A stretch of DNA of 64,000 nucleotides from Brevibacterium antiquum (lineage in GTDB: Bacteria > Actinomycetota > Actinomycetes > Actinomycetales > Brevibacteriaceae), in assembly GCF_016107655.1 (NCBI RefSeq), contig NZ_JABASX010000004.1:310001-374000 (forward strand), read 5' to 3'. The notes beneath the pieces are model-generated. The model made no database searches. It saw only the letters and a program-made list of their open reading frames with translations, and had not been told where the DNA came from. How positions within the stretch are numbered: position 1 is the first letter of the stretch; each line of letters starts with the position of its first letter. Position numbers and translations under genes: made by a program. Below, piece by piece: positions 23,912 to 31,830 of the stretch.

Positions 23912-25177
23912 TCAGCGCACCGCACGCAGTTTTCGGTAGGCGCGGACGACTGGACTCGGGGCCAAGGTGCGCAGCTCGGCGCGGATGAGCAGACGCTTCT
24001 GCTTCCACACGGCGCTGCGCCGGTTGGGCAGCTGGCATGCTCGGGCACGCGTGGCCAGCAGCTCCAGATGGTGACGGAGTCTTCCGTCATCGGAATGGAA
24101 GTAGTTCTGAGCCAACCACGCCGAGGTGGGAAATCCGATGGCCCCGGCCGCAACCTCGGCGAGGGTGCCGGTGGCACCGGAATCGGCAAAGGCTTCGTTG
24201 AGCAGATCTCTGTCGTAGCCGAAGTCGGAGATCAGCAGGGTGGGAATGCCCCGGTCGAAGGACTCCAGAGCGGCCGTCGATGACACGGTGACCAGAGCGG
24301 CACCTGGCACGAGGAACTCATCGAGGGGGCCATAGCCGAGTCCGATGCGCTCTGCCCCAGGCATACCCTGTGCGCGCAGGGAGTTGAGGATGTCGACGTA
24401 GGAGTGCTGTTCGTGATGAGTTTCGTGTTCACCGGGCCTCGAGCGCATCTTGATGACCGCGCTCGAGTCGGTGTGACGGGAGGCGAACTCGGCGAGGGCG
24501 CGAATGATCGCCTCGCGATCTTCCAGTGACTCAGGCACCTTGGCCTGCGGAGCGAACACCAGCGTTTGAGGGATCTCAGTGTGCGAGAGAGGCTCGGAAT
24601 CAGCAGCAGTGATGGGGGCGGCAGCCGCGGCGGCACGCTGGGGCACTCCGGCCGACCGCAGCATGGGCAGGCGGGCCAGGTAGATCTCGCAGGGCACCCG
24701 AGTGAGCGCGCTGACCTCGGTGTATTGGGCCACCTCGGCGAAGGAATGGGTGATGAACGCATCCATCAGACGGCGATAGTTCATGCCTTTGGTGCTGGCT
24801 GGTAGCCCCATGCCGGGCAGGCCAGAGATCAGTGCCGGGCGGTGCTCGTGCATGTGCGCGGTGAGGAAGAGCTGGGCGACGATCGGGCCGGTGGCGGCGC
24901 CGAGGACGATGTCGGCGTGATGGTCGGCGATGATGCGGGCCAGGTCGGTGCGGGTCACGACGGGTATGGTGCGGCCGGCCCAGGCAGTGCCGGCGATGGC
25001 ATGGGTGATCTGCTCATCGGTGGGCAGGATCGGGTTGTCGATGAGGTAGACGTGGGCCTCGATGCCGGGCAGGGAACTCAGCAGCTGGGTCGCCCATTTG
25101 AGGTAGGACTCGCTGTCGGAGATGGAGACGAGTCGGATTGGTGCGTCTGAGCGCGATGGTGGTTCAGGTATCGACAT
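23912..25177 (-). CDS. DUF6716-type putative glycosyltransferase
   Basis: Cytosolic protein of 421 aa with a two-lobed GT-B-like outline: IRLVSISDSESYLKWATQLL start, ADIVLGAATGPIVAQLFL, ALISGLPGMGLPA, KMRSRPGEHETHH, and a C-terminal VPGAALVTVSSTAALESFD with GIPTLLISDFG, a pattern of nucleotide-sugar transferases. I know this group (DUF6716) from actinobacterial sialic-acid-type surface clusters. Last gene of the four-gene operon, overlapping the preceding gene by 14 bases; ATG 25177 is chosen for that coupling and the upstream AAGG. Biochemical role is inferred from context only. Confidence 0.68.
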   Translation of the reverse strand: MSIPEPPSRSDAPIRLVSISDSESYLKWATQLLSSLPGIEAHVYLIDNPILPTDEQITHAIAGTAWAGRTIPVVTRTDLARIIADHHADIVLGAATGPIVAQLFLTAHMHEHRPALISGLPGMGLPASTKGMNYRRLMDAFITHSFAEVAQYTEVSALTRVPCEIYLARLPMLRSAGVPQRAAAAAAPITAADSEPLSHTEIPQTLVFAPQAKVPESLEDREAIIRALAEFASRHTDSSAVIKMRSRPGEHETHHEQHSYVDILNSLRAQGMPGAERIGLGYGPLDEFLVPGAALVTVSSTAALESFDRGIPTLLISDFGYDRDLLNEAFADSGATGTLAEVAAGAIGFPTSAWLAQNYFHSDDGRLRHHLELLATRARACQLPNRRSAVWKQKRLLIRAELRTLAPSPVVRAYRKLRAVR

Positions 25178-26336
25178 CTGCCTTGACCGATTGGGCGTTG
25201 AGGGACTTACGCAGACTATCGGCTGAGGCACCGGTCCACCATTCTGCCGGAATCTCGGTGACGGAGATCGTCACGTCCGGGTTCAGTGTTGCAAGGGAGA
25301 TCGCTGCGGTGCTGGGCAGGCTGCGGATGGTGGAGTTCGGCGGCAGGTTGACCAGGCGCAGCTCGATCGGCAGACCGACATGCTTGATGCGCACCCGCTC
25401 GTCACGGCTGAGCTCGGCGAGGAACTCGTCGGTCTCGCGGCGGTGTGGGTAGTAGGTGATCGGACCGTTGGCCATCAGTCCCTCGAGCCAGGCACGGTAG
25501 GCATCTGCGTGGATGAGCCCGTCGGCGACCAGGGCCGAACCGATGACAGGGTTGTCCCGCGGGTGGCTGCCGCCGGTGGGCAGGGTCTGCAGGTGCTCGA
25601 ACTTGTGGCGGGTGATCTCCGCACCTGTTTTGAGGAAGGCCTTGCGCCTGGCCTTCGACACCGGCAGTGCGGTGTGCCAGCGCAGTCTCCCGACCGGTGC
25701 CAGCCCGCGCAGACGGTCCGCGACATGTGCGGACATGATCGCGCGGGAGGCCTTGAGCTTCTGCCGCGGACGCACAAGGGGCCCACGTCTGGCGGTGAGG
25801 ATGTCGATGGTCGAATAGGTGGCCAGACCGTCATCGAGGATGACGACCTCGGGCATGCGACGCTCCAGGTAGGCCAGCGCGAGGGCCTTGTGGACCTGCC
25901 CGGAGCAGGCGTCGCCGATGTAGATGCGATCGAAGTTCTGTCTGCGCAGGATTCCGGGCTTGGCTCCGACACGTTCGAGGGTGATGTTCTCCGGCAGCCA
26001 TGCGGAGTCGAAGGCGTCGAGGAACGAGGTCATGCCCTTCGCGTTGGCGCGGGCGCGTATCAGCAGGTCCTCAGCGGGGTCGTGGGCCTCGAGTGCGGAG
26101 AGGAACTGCAGAGGAGATTCGACGAAGGCGATCGAAGCGAACAGAATCTTCTTCGCCTTCTTCGTCTTCTGTGCGGGGGCTTGGGCATCCTGCGTGATAG
26201 TCATGGTGACCTCGTCTTCCTTCGGGTCTGACTTGTTCTCAGCTGACTTCTGCTTATCCGACTGCTTCTCGCTCTGTTTCTTCTTCGGGTCCTTCTTCTT
26301 GGGGTCCTTCTTCGTCGAACCCTTCTTGGACATCAT
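25164..26336 (-). CDS. Polysialyltransferase/GT52-like glycosyltransferase with Lys-rich N-terminus
   Basis: Protein of 390 aa. Residues 1-45 are low-complexity and strongly basic (repeats of KKDPKKK and SEKQSDKQKS). After a linker the body starts at ILFASIAFVESPLQFLSALE and continues with QNFDRIYIGDACSGQVHKAL, VVILDDGLATYSTI and YYPHRRE, resembling the sialyltransferase-like GT52/polysialyltransferase superfamily. Its ATG overlaps the stop of the upstream polysialyltransferase-like gene by 4 bases. The basic tail might bind the acidic polymer or the membrane; this is inference. The sugar it adds is unknown. Confidence 0.62.
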   Translation of the reverse strand: MMSKKGSTKKDPKKKDPKKKQSEKQSDKQKSAENKSDPKEDEVTMTITQDAQAPAQKTKKAKKILFASIAFVESPLQFLSALEAHDPAEDLLIRARANAKGMTSFLDAFDSAWLPENITLERVGAKPGILRRQNFDRIYIGDACSGQVHKALALAYLERRMPEVVILDDGLATYSTIDILTARRGPLVRPRQKLKASRAIMSAHVADRLRGLAPVGRLRWHTALPVSKARRKAFLKTGAEITRHKFEHLQTLPTGGSHPRDNPVIGSALVADGLIHADAYRAWLEGLMANGPITYYPHRRETDEFLAELSRDERVRIKHVGLPIELRLVNLPPNSTIRSLPSTAAISLATLNPDVTISVTEIPAEWWTGASADSLRKSLNAQSVKADVDT

Positions 26337-27751
26337 CGGTCCGGCTCCGATCTGAGCTTCACACTCAGCTTCGAGTTCAGTGTCGACTTCACCTTCGGGA
26401 CGAGCTTCGGGGCGTCGATGGAGATCCCGTAGGTCTTCAGGGTGTGCTGAGCGCGCTTCGCCTGACTGCGCAGACGTCGTTTGGCCGAGCTCAGCCCCTT
26501 GCGATGCGGTGGAACCTCCAGCTGTCCGGGCAGGTCCAGCTTCGACAGTCGCTTGCGTTTGAAGTACTTCATGTCCACACCGCCGACGGCCGATTCGAGG
26601 AACTCGATCGCGTTGTCCCGCAGGTAGGAAGCGGTCTCTGACTGCATGCAGTAGGTGACGGCGTCGATGAGCGGGCCCAGGTCCTTCAGGGAATATCCGC
26701 CCGAGTGCAGGGCATCGACGATCGTCAGCGGGATCCGGTTGCTGTTCTGGTACGGGGCCAAGACCTGCAGCATCATCGAGGTGCCGATCGCGGCCGCGGC
26801 GGTCCCGAAGAGGGCGCGAGCCGTCGCGAGTCCCGTCGAATAGCAGGAAACGACGAGCTGCGGTCGAGTGGTGGCGATGACGATCTCGGCCAGCAGGGGA
26901 ACGTCGGCGAGGACGAATTCCAGTCCGAGTTCGTGGCTGCGCTGGCGCAATGGTTCGATCGTCGTCCGCGCCGAGGTGGGGTGGGGTTTGAAGATGACCG
27001 TGGAGAGTCCGCGAGCCTTGACCTCATCGATCATCTGCAGGTGCAGATCCAGCTCTTCCTCGGCGGTGATGAGGTCGATCTGAGCGAGGTACTGGCCGAG
27101 GACGATGGCAGCGTCGGGGATCGGATCGGCGAGATCCGCCGCTGCTAACTCCGGAGTCACCTCGGCGGCCATGTCCTCGATGACCGACTTCAGATCCGCG
27201 GCCGGCAGGACCACACGATCGGGGGAGTGTTCGGCGAGCTGGCGTGGGGTGATGCCCGGCAGAAGATCCGTGTAGTAGATCGTCGACAGCCGCTGGTACT
27301 GGGGCAGGGACAGCGGATTGCGGATCGGGCCGTAGCTCATCAGCCCATCGGAGTGGACTGAGATCCTCGCCGTGGTGAAGATCTGGGTGAGGACACCTGC
27401 CGGATGACCGGGCAGGGACTCGACGATGAGATCGATGGGCTCGTCATCGGCAATCGCCCATCCCGAGCGCAGCGAGCGCTGCATGAGCGGGGCACGTTCG
27501 CCGGAGATGCCGAAGGCCTTCGGATGGTTGGGCCAGATGGTGGCGTTCCAGTCGATGATGAGATCGAAATGGGTCAGCAGGCCGGCCGAGCCGGGCATGT
27601 CATCGGCGGTCGGCGTCAGCTCGGGGGCGAAGGAGTTGTTGGCGATGACGAGGATCCGTCGCTCCTTCGCCTCACCGAGGTGTCCGGCGCGGATCAGGGC
27701 AACGATGTTCGCGAGCTGGTACTGGGTGGAGATCTGGATGATCTGGGTCAT
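26333..27751 (-). CDS. Alpha-2,8-polysialyltransferase family protein
   Basis: Protein of 472 aa. It opens MTQIIQISTQYQLANIVALI and has FDLIIDWNATIWPNHPKAF, ISVHSDGLMSYGPIRNPLSL, VIFKPHPTSA and LVVSCYSTGLATARALFG; the phosphate-binding HP and S-T motifs are those of the bacterial polysialyltransferase (POLYST) family. It would elongate a polymer of nonulosonic acid from CMP-sugar made by neuA/neuB 3 kb away. The ATG shares one base with the stop of the upstream GT2 gene. Chain length and linkage cannot be inferred. Confidence 0.72.
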   Translation of the reverse strand: MTQIIQISTQYQLANIVALIRAGHLGEAKERRILVIANNSFAPELTPTADDMPGSAGLLTHFDLIIDWNATIWPNHPKAFGISGERAPLMQRSLRSGWAIADDEPIDLIVESLPGHPAGVLTQIFTTARISVHSDGLMSYGPIRNPLSLPQYQRLSTIYYTDLLPGITPRQLAEHSPDRVVLPAADLKSVIEDMAAEVTPELAAADLADPIPDAAIVLGQYLAQIDLITAEEELDLHLQMIDEVKARGLSTVIFKPHPTSARTTIEPLRQRSHELGLEFVLADVPLLAEIVIATTRPQLVVSCYSTGLATARALFGTAAAAIGTSMMLQVLAPYQNSNRIPLTIVDALHSGGYSLKDLGPLIDAVTYCMQSETASYLRDNAIEFLESAVGGVDMKYFKRKRLSKLDLPGQLEVPPHRKGLSSAKRRLRSQAKRAQHTLKTYGISIDAPKLVPKVKSTLNSKLSVKLRSEPDR

Positions 27752-28722
27752 CAGCGGGCCCTCCTGACGATCGACTCGATCACGGGCAGTCGGTGCTCCC
27801 CGTAGTTGTGCAGGGCCTGGTCGATGATGTCGTTGTCGACGCCCTGCAAGGTGTTCACTGCACCCACGTTGAGCTTCGACCTGACCTCGTGGTTCATCGA
27901 GGAGCCGCGGTTGTGGATCTGGAAATAGAGGATGGAGAGGAAGTTGCGGACGGCCTTGCATTCGAAGCGACGGAACTCCGGCTTCTCCTCGAGCATCGCG
28001 AACACGGAGCGGAAGGCGGGGATGAAGTCGAGCTGGCGTTCGTCGAAGATCGCCGTCAACGAGGTGGCGCTGCCCTTGCGATAGCACAGGCCGGCGGTGT
28101 CGACGACGGCGAAGCTGTCGGTCTCGAGGTGGTGGCGCCAGGTCCAGGGGCGATCCTCGCAGGTGCGCAGGGCCGGGTTGAACTCGAGCAGGCCCCGCTG
28201 CGCCATGGACCGGGAGTAGATGCCGGTCCAGCACTCGGGGAAGTCGACCATCGTCGAGGCGTCGTGGGGGAGGATGAAGTCGCGGGGGTTGAGTGCCGTG
28301 TTGTGGGTGAAGCAGGGGGCGTTGCGGAGTTTGCGGTTGAAACCGTTGACGATGAGGTAGTTGGTCTTGACGAAGTCCACGCCCAGTCCGGTGATCGAAT
28401 CCGTCAGGGACCGCAGATGGCCCGGCGCGTACCAGTCGTCGCCGTCGAGGTACGTGATGGTCGCACCGGCGGAGGCTTCCAACGCGGTGTTGCGTGCTGT
28501 GGAGACCCCGCGTGACTCCGCGTTGTGGATGGTCACGAGGTTGAGCCGGTCGCCGAATTCGGCGATGACTCCCGCGGTGTCATCGGTGGACCCGTCGTTG
28601 ACGACGATGACTTCCAGCTCGTCACGGGTGAAGCGCTGGTTGACCAGGCTCTTCAGGCTCCCGCCGATCGTCTCCTCGGCGTTCTTCGCAGCGATGATGA
28701 CACTGACGACTGGGACTGTCAT
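27751..28722 (-). CDS. Glycosyltransferase family 2
   Basis: GT-A transferase of 323 aa: VSVIIAAKNAEETIGGSLKS, VIVVNDGSTDDT, DxD-type motif in TYLDGDDWYAP, and ECWTGIYSRSMAQ. First gene of a four-gene minus-strand operon with polysialyltransferase-like genes, so it probably builds the same surface glycan. Start supported by AAAGGA eight bases upstream. It is divergent from the pyruvyltransferase gene; the 226-base gap contains a 10-bp palindrome (GTGCATGCAC, 28775-28784) and no clear promoter. Confidence 0.85.
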   Translation of the reverse strand: MTVPVVSVIIAAKNAEETIGGSLKSLVNQRFTRDELEVIVVNDGSTDDTAGVIAEFGDRLNLVTIHNAESRGVSTARNTALEASAGATITYLDGDDWYAPGHLRSLTDSITGLGVDFVKTNYLIVNGFNRKLRNAPCFTHNTALNPRDFILPHDASTMVDFPECWTGIYSRSMAQRGLLEFNPALRTCEDRPWTWRHHLETDSFAVVDTAGLCYRKGSATSLTAIFDERQLDFIPAFRSVFAMLEEKPEFRRFECKAVRNFLSILYFQIHNRGSSMNHEVRSKLNVGAVNTLQGVDNDIIDQALHNYGEHRLPVIESIVRRAR

Positions 28723-28774
28723 TGGGTCCTTTCGCGGTGGTGCTCTTCTGTTATGGAGTTTGTCGCGTGCGCTG

Positions 28775-28784
28775 GTGCATGCAC
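28775..28784. promoter_or_regulatory. Palindrome in divergent GT2/pyruvyltransferase gap
   Basis: GTGCATGCAC, perfect 10-base palindrome. Candidate operator for the polymer genes; no other support. Confidence 0.3.
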
Positions 28785-28948
28785 GTGTTCTCCTGTGCGG
28801 ACGGGTTGTGTGGTTTGCATTCGATTGATCGTAGAATTCCTAAGCGAACGGTGGGTTGCGCCGAGGTTGACGGTTCAGACAGCGCGAATTCACCCGGTGT
28901 TCGCTTGCCGCCCACAGCCACGTTGTCGACCACTCATAGCCTGATGTG

Positions 28949-30784
28949 ATGCCGAACCTGAAACTGTTCCACTTCGACATCCCGACCTGGGGAAACTATG
29001 GCGACAAGGCCCTGTTCCCCGTGGTCAGAGACGCATTCCGGGTGATGGGCGCTGGCGACGATGCCGTCGGCACCCATGTTGTGTCGGGCCGAGCGCCGGG
29101 CCGGGCGTCGGATTCTTCGACGGTCGGTGAGGTCGATTTCACCTCGGCGGCAGCCCTGCGACGCGAGGTGGACACCGCGCTGGTCGAGCGGATCAACGCG
29201 CGGGCCGATGCTGTGGTCATCGGCGGTGGAGGACTGTTCCTCCAAGACACGAACCCGAATCGGCTCTCGGGCTGGCAGTGGAATATCTCCGCCGAGGCGC
29301 TCGCCGCCATCGAAGTCCCGCTCATCATCTATGCGCTCGGCGACAACCGGTTCCCCGGCCAGCCCCAATTCGACGAACTGATGCGCTCCCATGTCAGTCA
29401 GGTCCTCGACCAGTCCGTGTTCTTCGGCCTGCGCAACACCGGCAGTATCGAGACGATGTCCCGGTTCCTGGGCGCCGGTGGGGATCGGATCCGGTTCCAA
29501 CCCTGCCCGACGACCATCGCCGGTTTGCTCTACGAACCTCTGATCGGCAGACGCCCCGATCCGAGCCAGAAGGTCCTGGCGATCCAGATGCTCGTTCATC
29601 CGCGCCAACAGGCTGCCGGCTATGACGCCGAGGTGATCCACCAAGCCACGATCGAAGCAGCCCGCCTGCTTGTGGCCAAGGAATGGACCATCCTCAGCGT
29701 TCCCTTCCACCCCGATGACGCCGAGGTGTCGAGGAAGTTGGTTGCCGAGGTGCCCGAGGTCAAGGAAATCAGGCTGTATGGCTCCGACGTCGGGTTCTTC
29801 ACCGGCTTCGATCTGTTCTCCAGAATCCCCTATGTGCTGGGCGGTCGCGGGCATGCGCAGATGATCCCCTTCGGAGTCGGCTCGATCCCGATCTCGTTGG
29901 ATCTACACGCCAAGCTGGGCTACTTCGCACACGACATCGGGCACCCGGAATTCGTCGTGCCGGTGGGGCCGGAAGGCATGGCGGAGGACAGTGCGAGAGC
30001 GGACAGTGATGGCACCGGCGTCAGCGGCGGCGCTGTCAGCGGCGACGGTGCCGGGCCTGATGGTCCCGGTGGCGACGCGGCGCGGCGGGTACACGCGTTG
30101 GCCCAGCGGATCGTCGATACGATCGAGCATGCCTACGCGCAGGGCAATGACCTGCAAGACGACCTCGCATCGACGCGGCAGAAGCTCTTCGACACCACTG
30201 CAGAGAATCATGCCGACATCCGCGATGCACTGCGGCCCGCGTCGGGTACTGGGCGACCGGGGACAGATGCCGAAAACCTCGGTGCGGGTGCTGGGCGCTT
30301 CGCTGCGGATATCGGGAGCCCGTGCGCGGACGTGGATCCTCATACAGACTCCGACATCCGAGCCGAGGAGTTCCACCTCGCTGCCGTGGCCGAGGCTGAG
30401 GAGTTCAGCGCCGCTCAGACGCGAGAACTCTCGAAGACCCGTCGCGAGCACAAGCAGAGACTCGAGAGCGCGGACACGCAGCGCAAGGCACTCGAGGCGG
30501 AACGTGAGAAGCTCTGTGCACAGCTCAAGCACAAAGAGACTCTGCTCGAACGACAGTCTGCGGAGCTTGACGCCCAGACCACGAAACTCGACACTCAGAC
30601 TGCGGAGAAGAACCGTCACGCCGAGGAGGCAGCCAGACTGCGGTCGCGGCTCGACGAATCCGATGCCCAGCTCAGGACGGTCTGCGACCGTACAGCTACC
30701 GCCGAAGCGAAGGCTCTCATCGACAAGACGGCGCACGGGCTGACGTGGAGAGCACGGAGGATCAAGCGCGCATTTAAGCGCTGA
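28949..30784 (+). CDS. Polysaccharide pyruvyl transferase with C-terminal coiled coil
   Basis: Protein of 611 aa. Residues 1-340 match the polysaccharide pyruvyltransferase family (LKLFHFDIPTWGNYGDKAL, ADAVVIGGGGLFLQD, RNTGSIETMSRFLG, GGRGHAQMIPFGVGSIPISL). This family adds pyruvate ketals to wall polymers from PEP. Residues 340-420 are low complexity, and 440-580 form a long charged heptad-like coiled coil (EREKLCAQLKHKETLLERQS), ending in a basic tail (WRARRIKRAFKR). The coiled coil is not part of the normal family. Pyruvylated mannitol teichoic acid is known from some Brevibacterium species, consistent with such an activity. ATG 28949 preferred over GTG 28946. Confidence 0.75.
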   Translation: MPNLKLFHFDIPTWGNYGDKALFPVVRDAFRVMGAGDDAVGTHVVSGRAPGRASDSSTVGEVDFTSAAALRREVDTALVERINARADAVVIGGGGLFLQDTNPNRLSGWQWNISAEALAAIEVPLIIYALGDNRFPGQPQFDELMRSHVSQVLDQSVFFGLRNTGSIETMSRFLGAGGDRIRFQPCPTTIAGLLYEPLIGRRPDPSQKVLAIQMLVHPRQQAAGYDAEVIHQATIEAARLLVAKEWTILSVPFHPDDAEVSRKLVAEVPEVKEIRLYGSDVGFFTGFDLFSRIPYVLGGRGHAQMIPFGVGSIPISLDLHAKLGYFAHDIGHPEFVVPVGPEGMAEDSARADSDGTGVSGGAVSGDGAGPDGPGGDAARRVHALAQRIVDTIEHAYAQGNDLQDDLASTRQKLFDTTAENHADIRDALRPASGTGRPGTDAENLGAGAGRFAADIGSPCADVDPHTDSDIRAEEFHLAAVAEAEEFSAAQTRELSKTRREHKQRLESADTQRKALEAEREKLCAQLKHKETLLERQSAELDAQTTKLDTQTAEKNRHAEEAARLRSRLDESDAQLRTVCDRTATAEAKALIDKTAHGLTWRARRIKRAFKR

Positions 30785-30867
30785 AGAACGGTACAACCAC
30801 CCAGAACGGTTCGACACCGTGGCGAGGGCAGATAGGAACTTCTTCCACCGCCTCGGTGAGGGAACAC

Positions 30868-30910
30868 GACAACGGCCCCACCACCTCGGCGAGGTGATGG
30901 GGCCGTTGTC
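30868..30910. terminator. Terminator hairpin with the recurrent motif as its inner stem
   Basis: Outer arms GACAACGGCCCCA (30868-30880) and TGGGGCCGTTGTC (30898-30910), inner stem CACCT-CGGCG-AGGTG (30882-30896). It separates the ends of the pyruvyltransferase gene (+) and neuB (-), so it probably acts both ways. No U-tract on either side. Confidence 0.75.
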
Positions 30911-30942
30911 AGTTGATCAGATCAGAGCGCGATCAGGTCAGA

Positions 30943-31830
30943 TCAGACGCTGACTTTGCGCAGCGAATCGATCTTCGACTCTTCGCCCGGCATGACGCGC
31001 TTCTCGCCGTCGCCGAAGGCGGTTTCGAGAACGCGCACGCCCTTGACGAGTGAGGTGAACTCGCGTGGTTCCATCGAGGCTGACTGGTCCGAGCCCCACA
31101 TCGAGGAGTCGAGGGTGATGTGGCGTTCGATGGTCACGGCGCCCAGTGCTGCGGCGGCGAAGGAGATCTCGAGGCCCAGTTCGTGGCCGGAGTAGCCCAC
31201 AGGCACACCGTAACGCTCACGCATTGCCGGGATGGCCTTGAGGTTGACCTCTTCGGGAGGCAGCGGGTAGGTCGAGGTGGCGTGCATGAGGACGAGCAAG
31301 GCGGGGTCGAAGACCTCGACGGCTGCATCGAGCGTGGCCCAGTCGGACATGCCCGAGGAACACAGGACGGGCTTACCGGTTGCAGCGATCGCACGGAGGA
31401 GTTCGAAATCCGTCAGCGAGGCCGAAGCGACCTTGTATGTCACGGCGTCGAACTCGTTCTCGAGGAAGTCCACGGAGTCAGTGTCCCAGGGGGAGGCGAA
31501 CCACTGCAGACCGACTTCCTTGGCGTAGCGGTCGATCTCGGCGTATTCTTCCTGGCCGAACTCGACGCGCCACTTGTAGTCGAGGTAGGTCATCTCGCCC
31601 CACGGGGTCGAGCGCATCTTCGATTTCTGGTGTTCGGGCACAGCCACATCGGGGTTGCGCTTCTGGAACTTCACGGCCTGGGCACCGGCGGTGACGGCGA
31701 CATCCATGAGCTGCTTCGCGATCTCGACGTCGCCGTTGTGGTTGATGCCGATTTCGCCGATCATGTACACGGGCTGATTCGGGCCGACGAGGTGGTTGCC
31801 GATGGCCACTGGGGCGAGTTGATCAGTCAT
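30943..31830 (-). CDS. neuB: N-acetylneuraminate synthase-type enzyme lacking the SAF domain
   Basis: Nonulosonic acid synthase of 295 aa, condensing PEP with a 6-carbon sugar (ManNAc, ManNAc-6-P or a mannose derivative). TIM-barrel landmarks: GEIGINHNGD, AVKFQKRNPD, LQWFASPWDTDSV, VLCSSGMSDW, MHATSTYPLP, VGYSGHELG, ERHITLD. Classical NeuB is ~340-350 aa and ends in an antifreeze-like SAF domain; this protein stops just after the barrel (MPGEESKIDSLRKVSV), and the terminator follows 33 bases later. Its start overlaps neuA by 4 bases. Which nonulosonic acid is made (Neu5Ac, Kdn or other) cannot be read directly. Confidence 0.85.
   Translation of the reverse strand: MTDQLAPVAIGNHLVGPNQPVYMIGEIGINHNGDVEIAKQLMDVAVTAGAQAVKFQKRNPDVAVPEHQKSKMRSTPWGEMTYLDYKWRVEFGQEEYAEIDRYAKEVGLQWFASPWDTDSVDFLENEFDAVTYKVASASLTDFELLRAIAATGKPVLCSSGMSDWATLDAAVEVFDPALLVLMHATSTYPLPPEEVNLKAIPAMRERYGVPVGYSGHELGLEISFAAAALGAVTIERHITLDSSMWGSDQSASMEPREFTSLVKGVRVLETAFGDGEKRVMPGEESKIDSLRKVSV

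Noticed and set aside
23229..24038. 270-codon minus-strand frame crossing the G-tract (poly-proline)
   Set aside because: Most of it shows no coding character; only one short stretch resembles a permease helix, and the proline run is just the G-tract.
26333..28234. Extended N-terminus for the polysialyltransferase-like protein
   Set aside because: The extra residues are the antisense-like reading of the GT2 gene; ATG 27751 couples with the GT2 stop.
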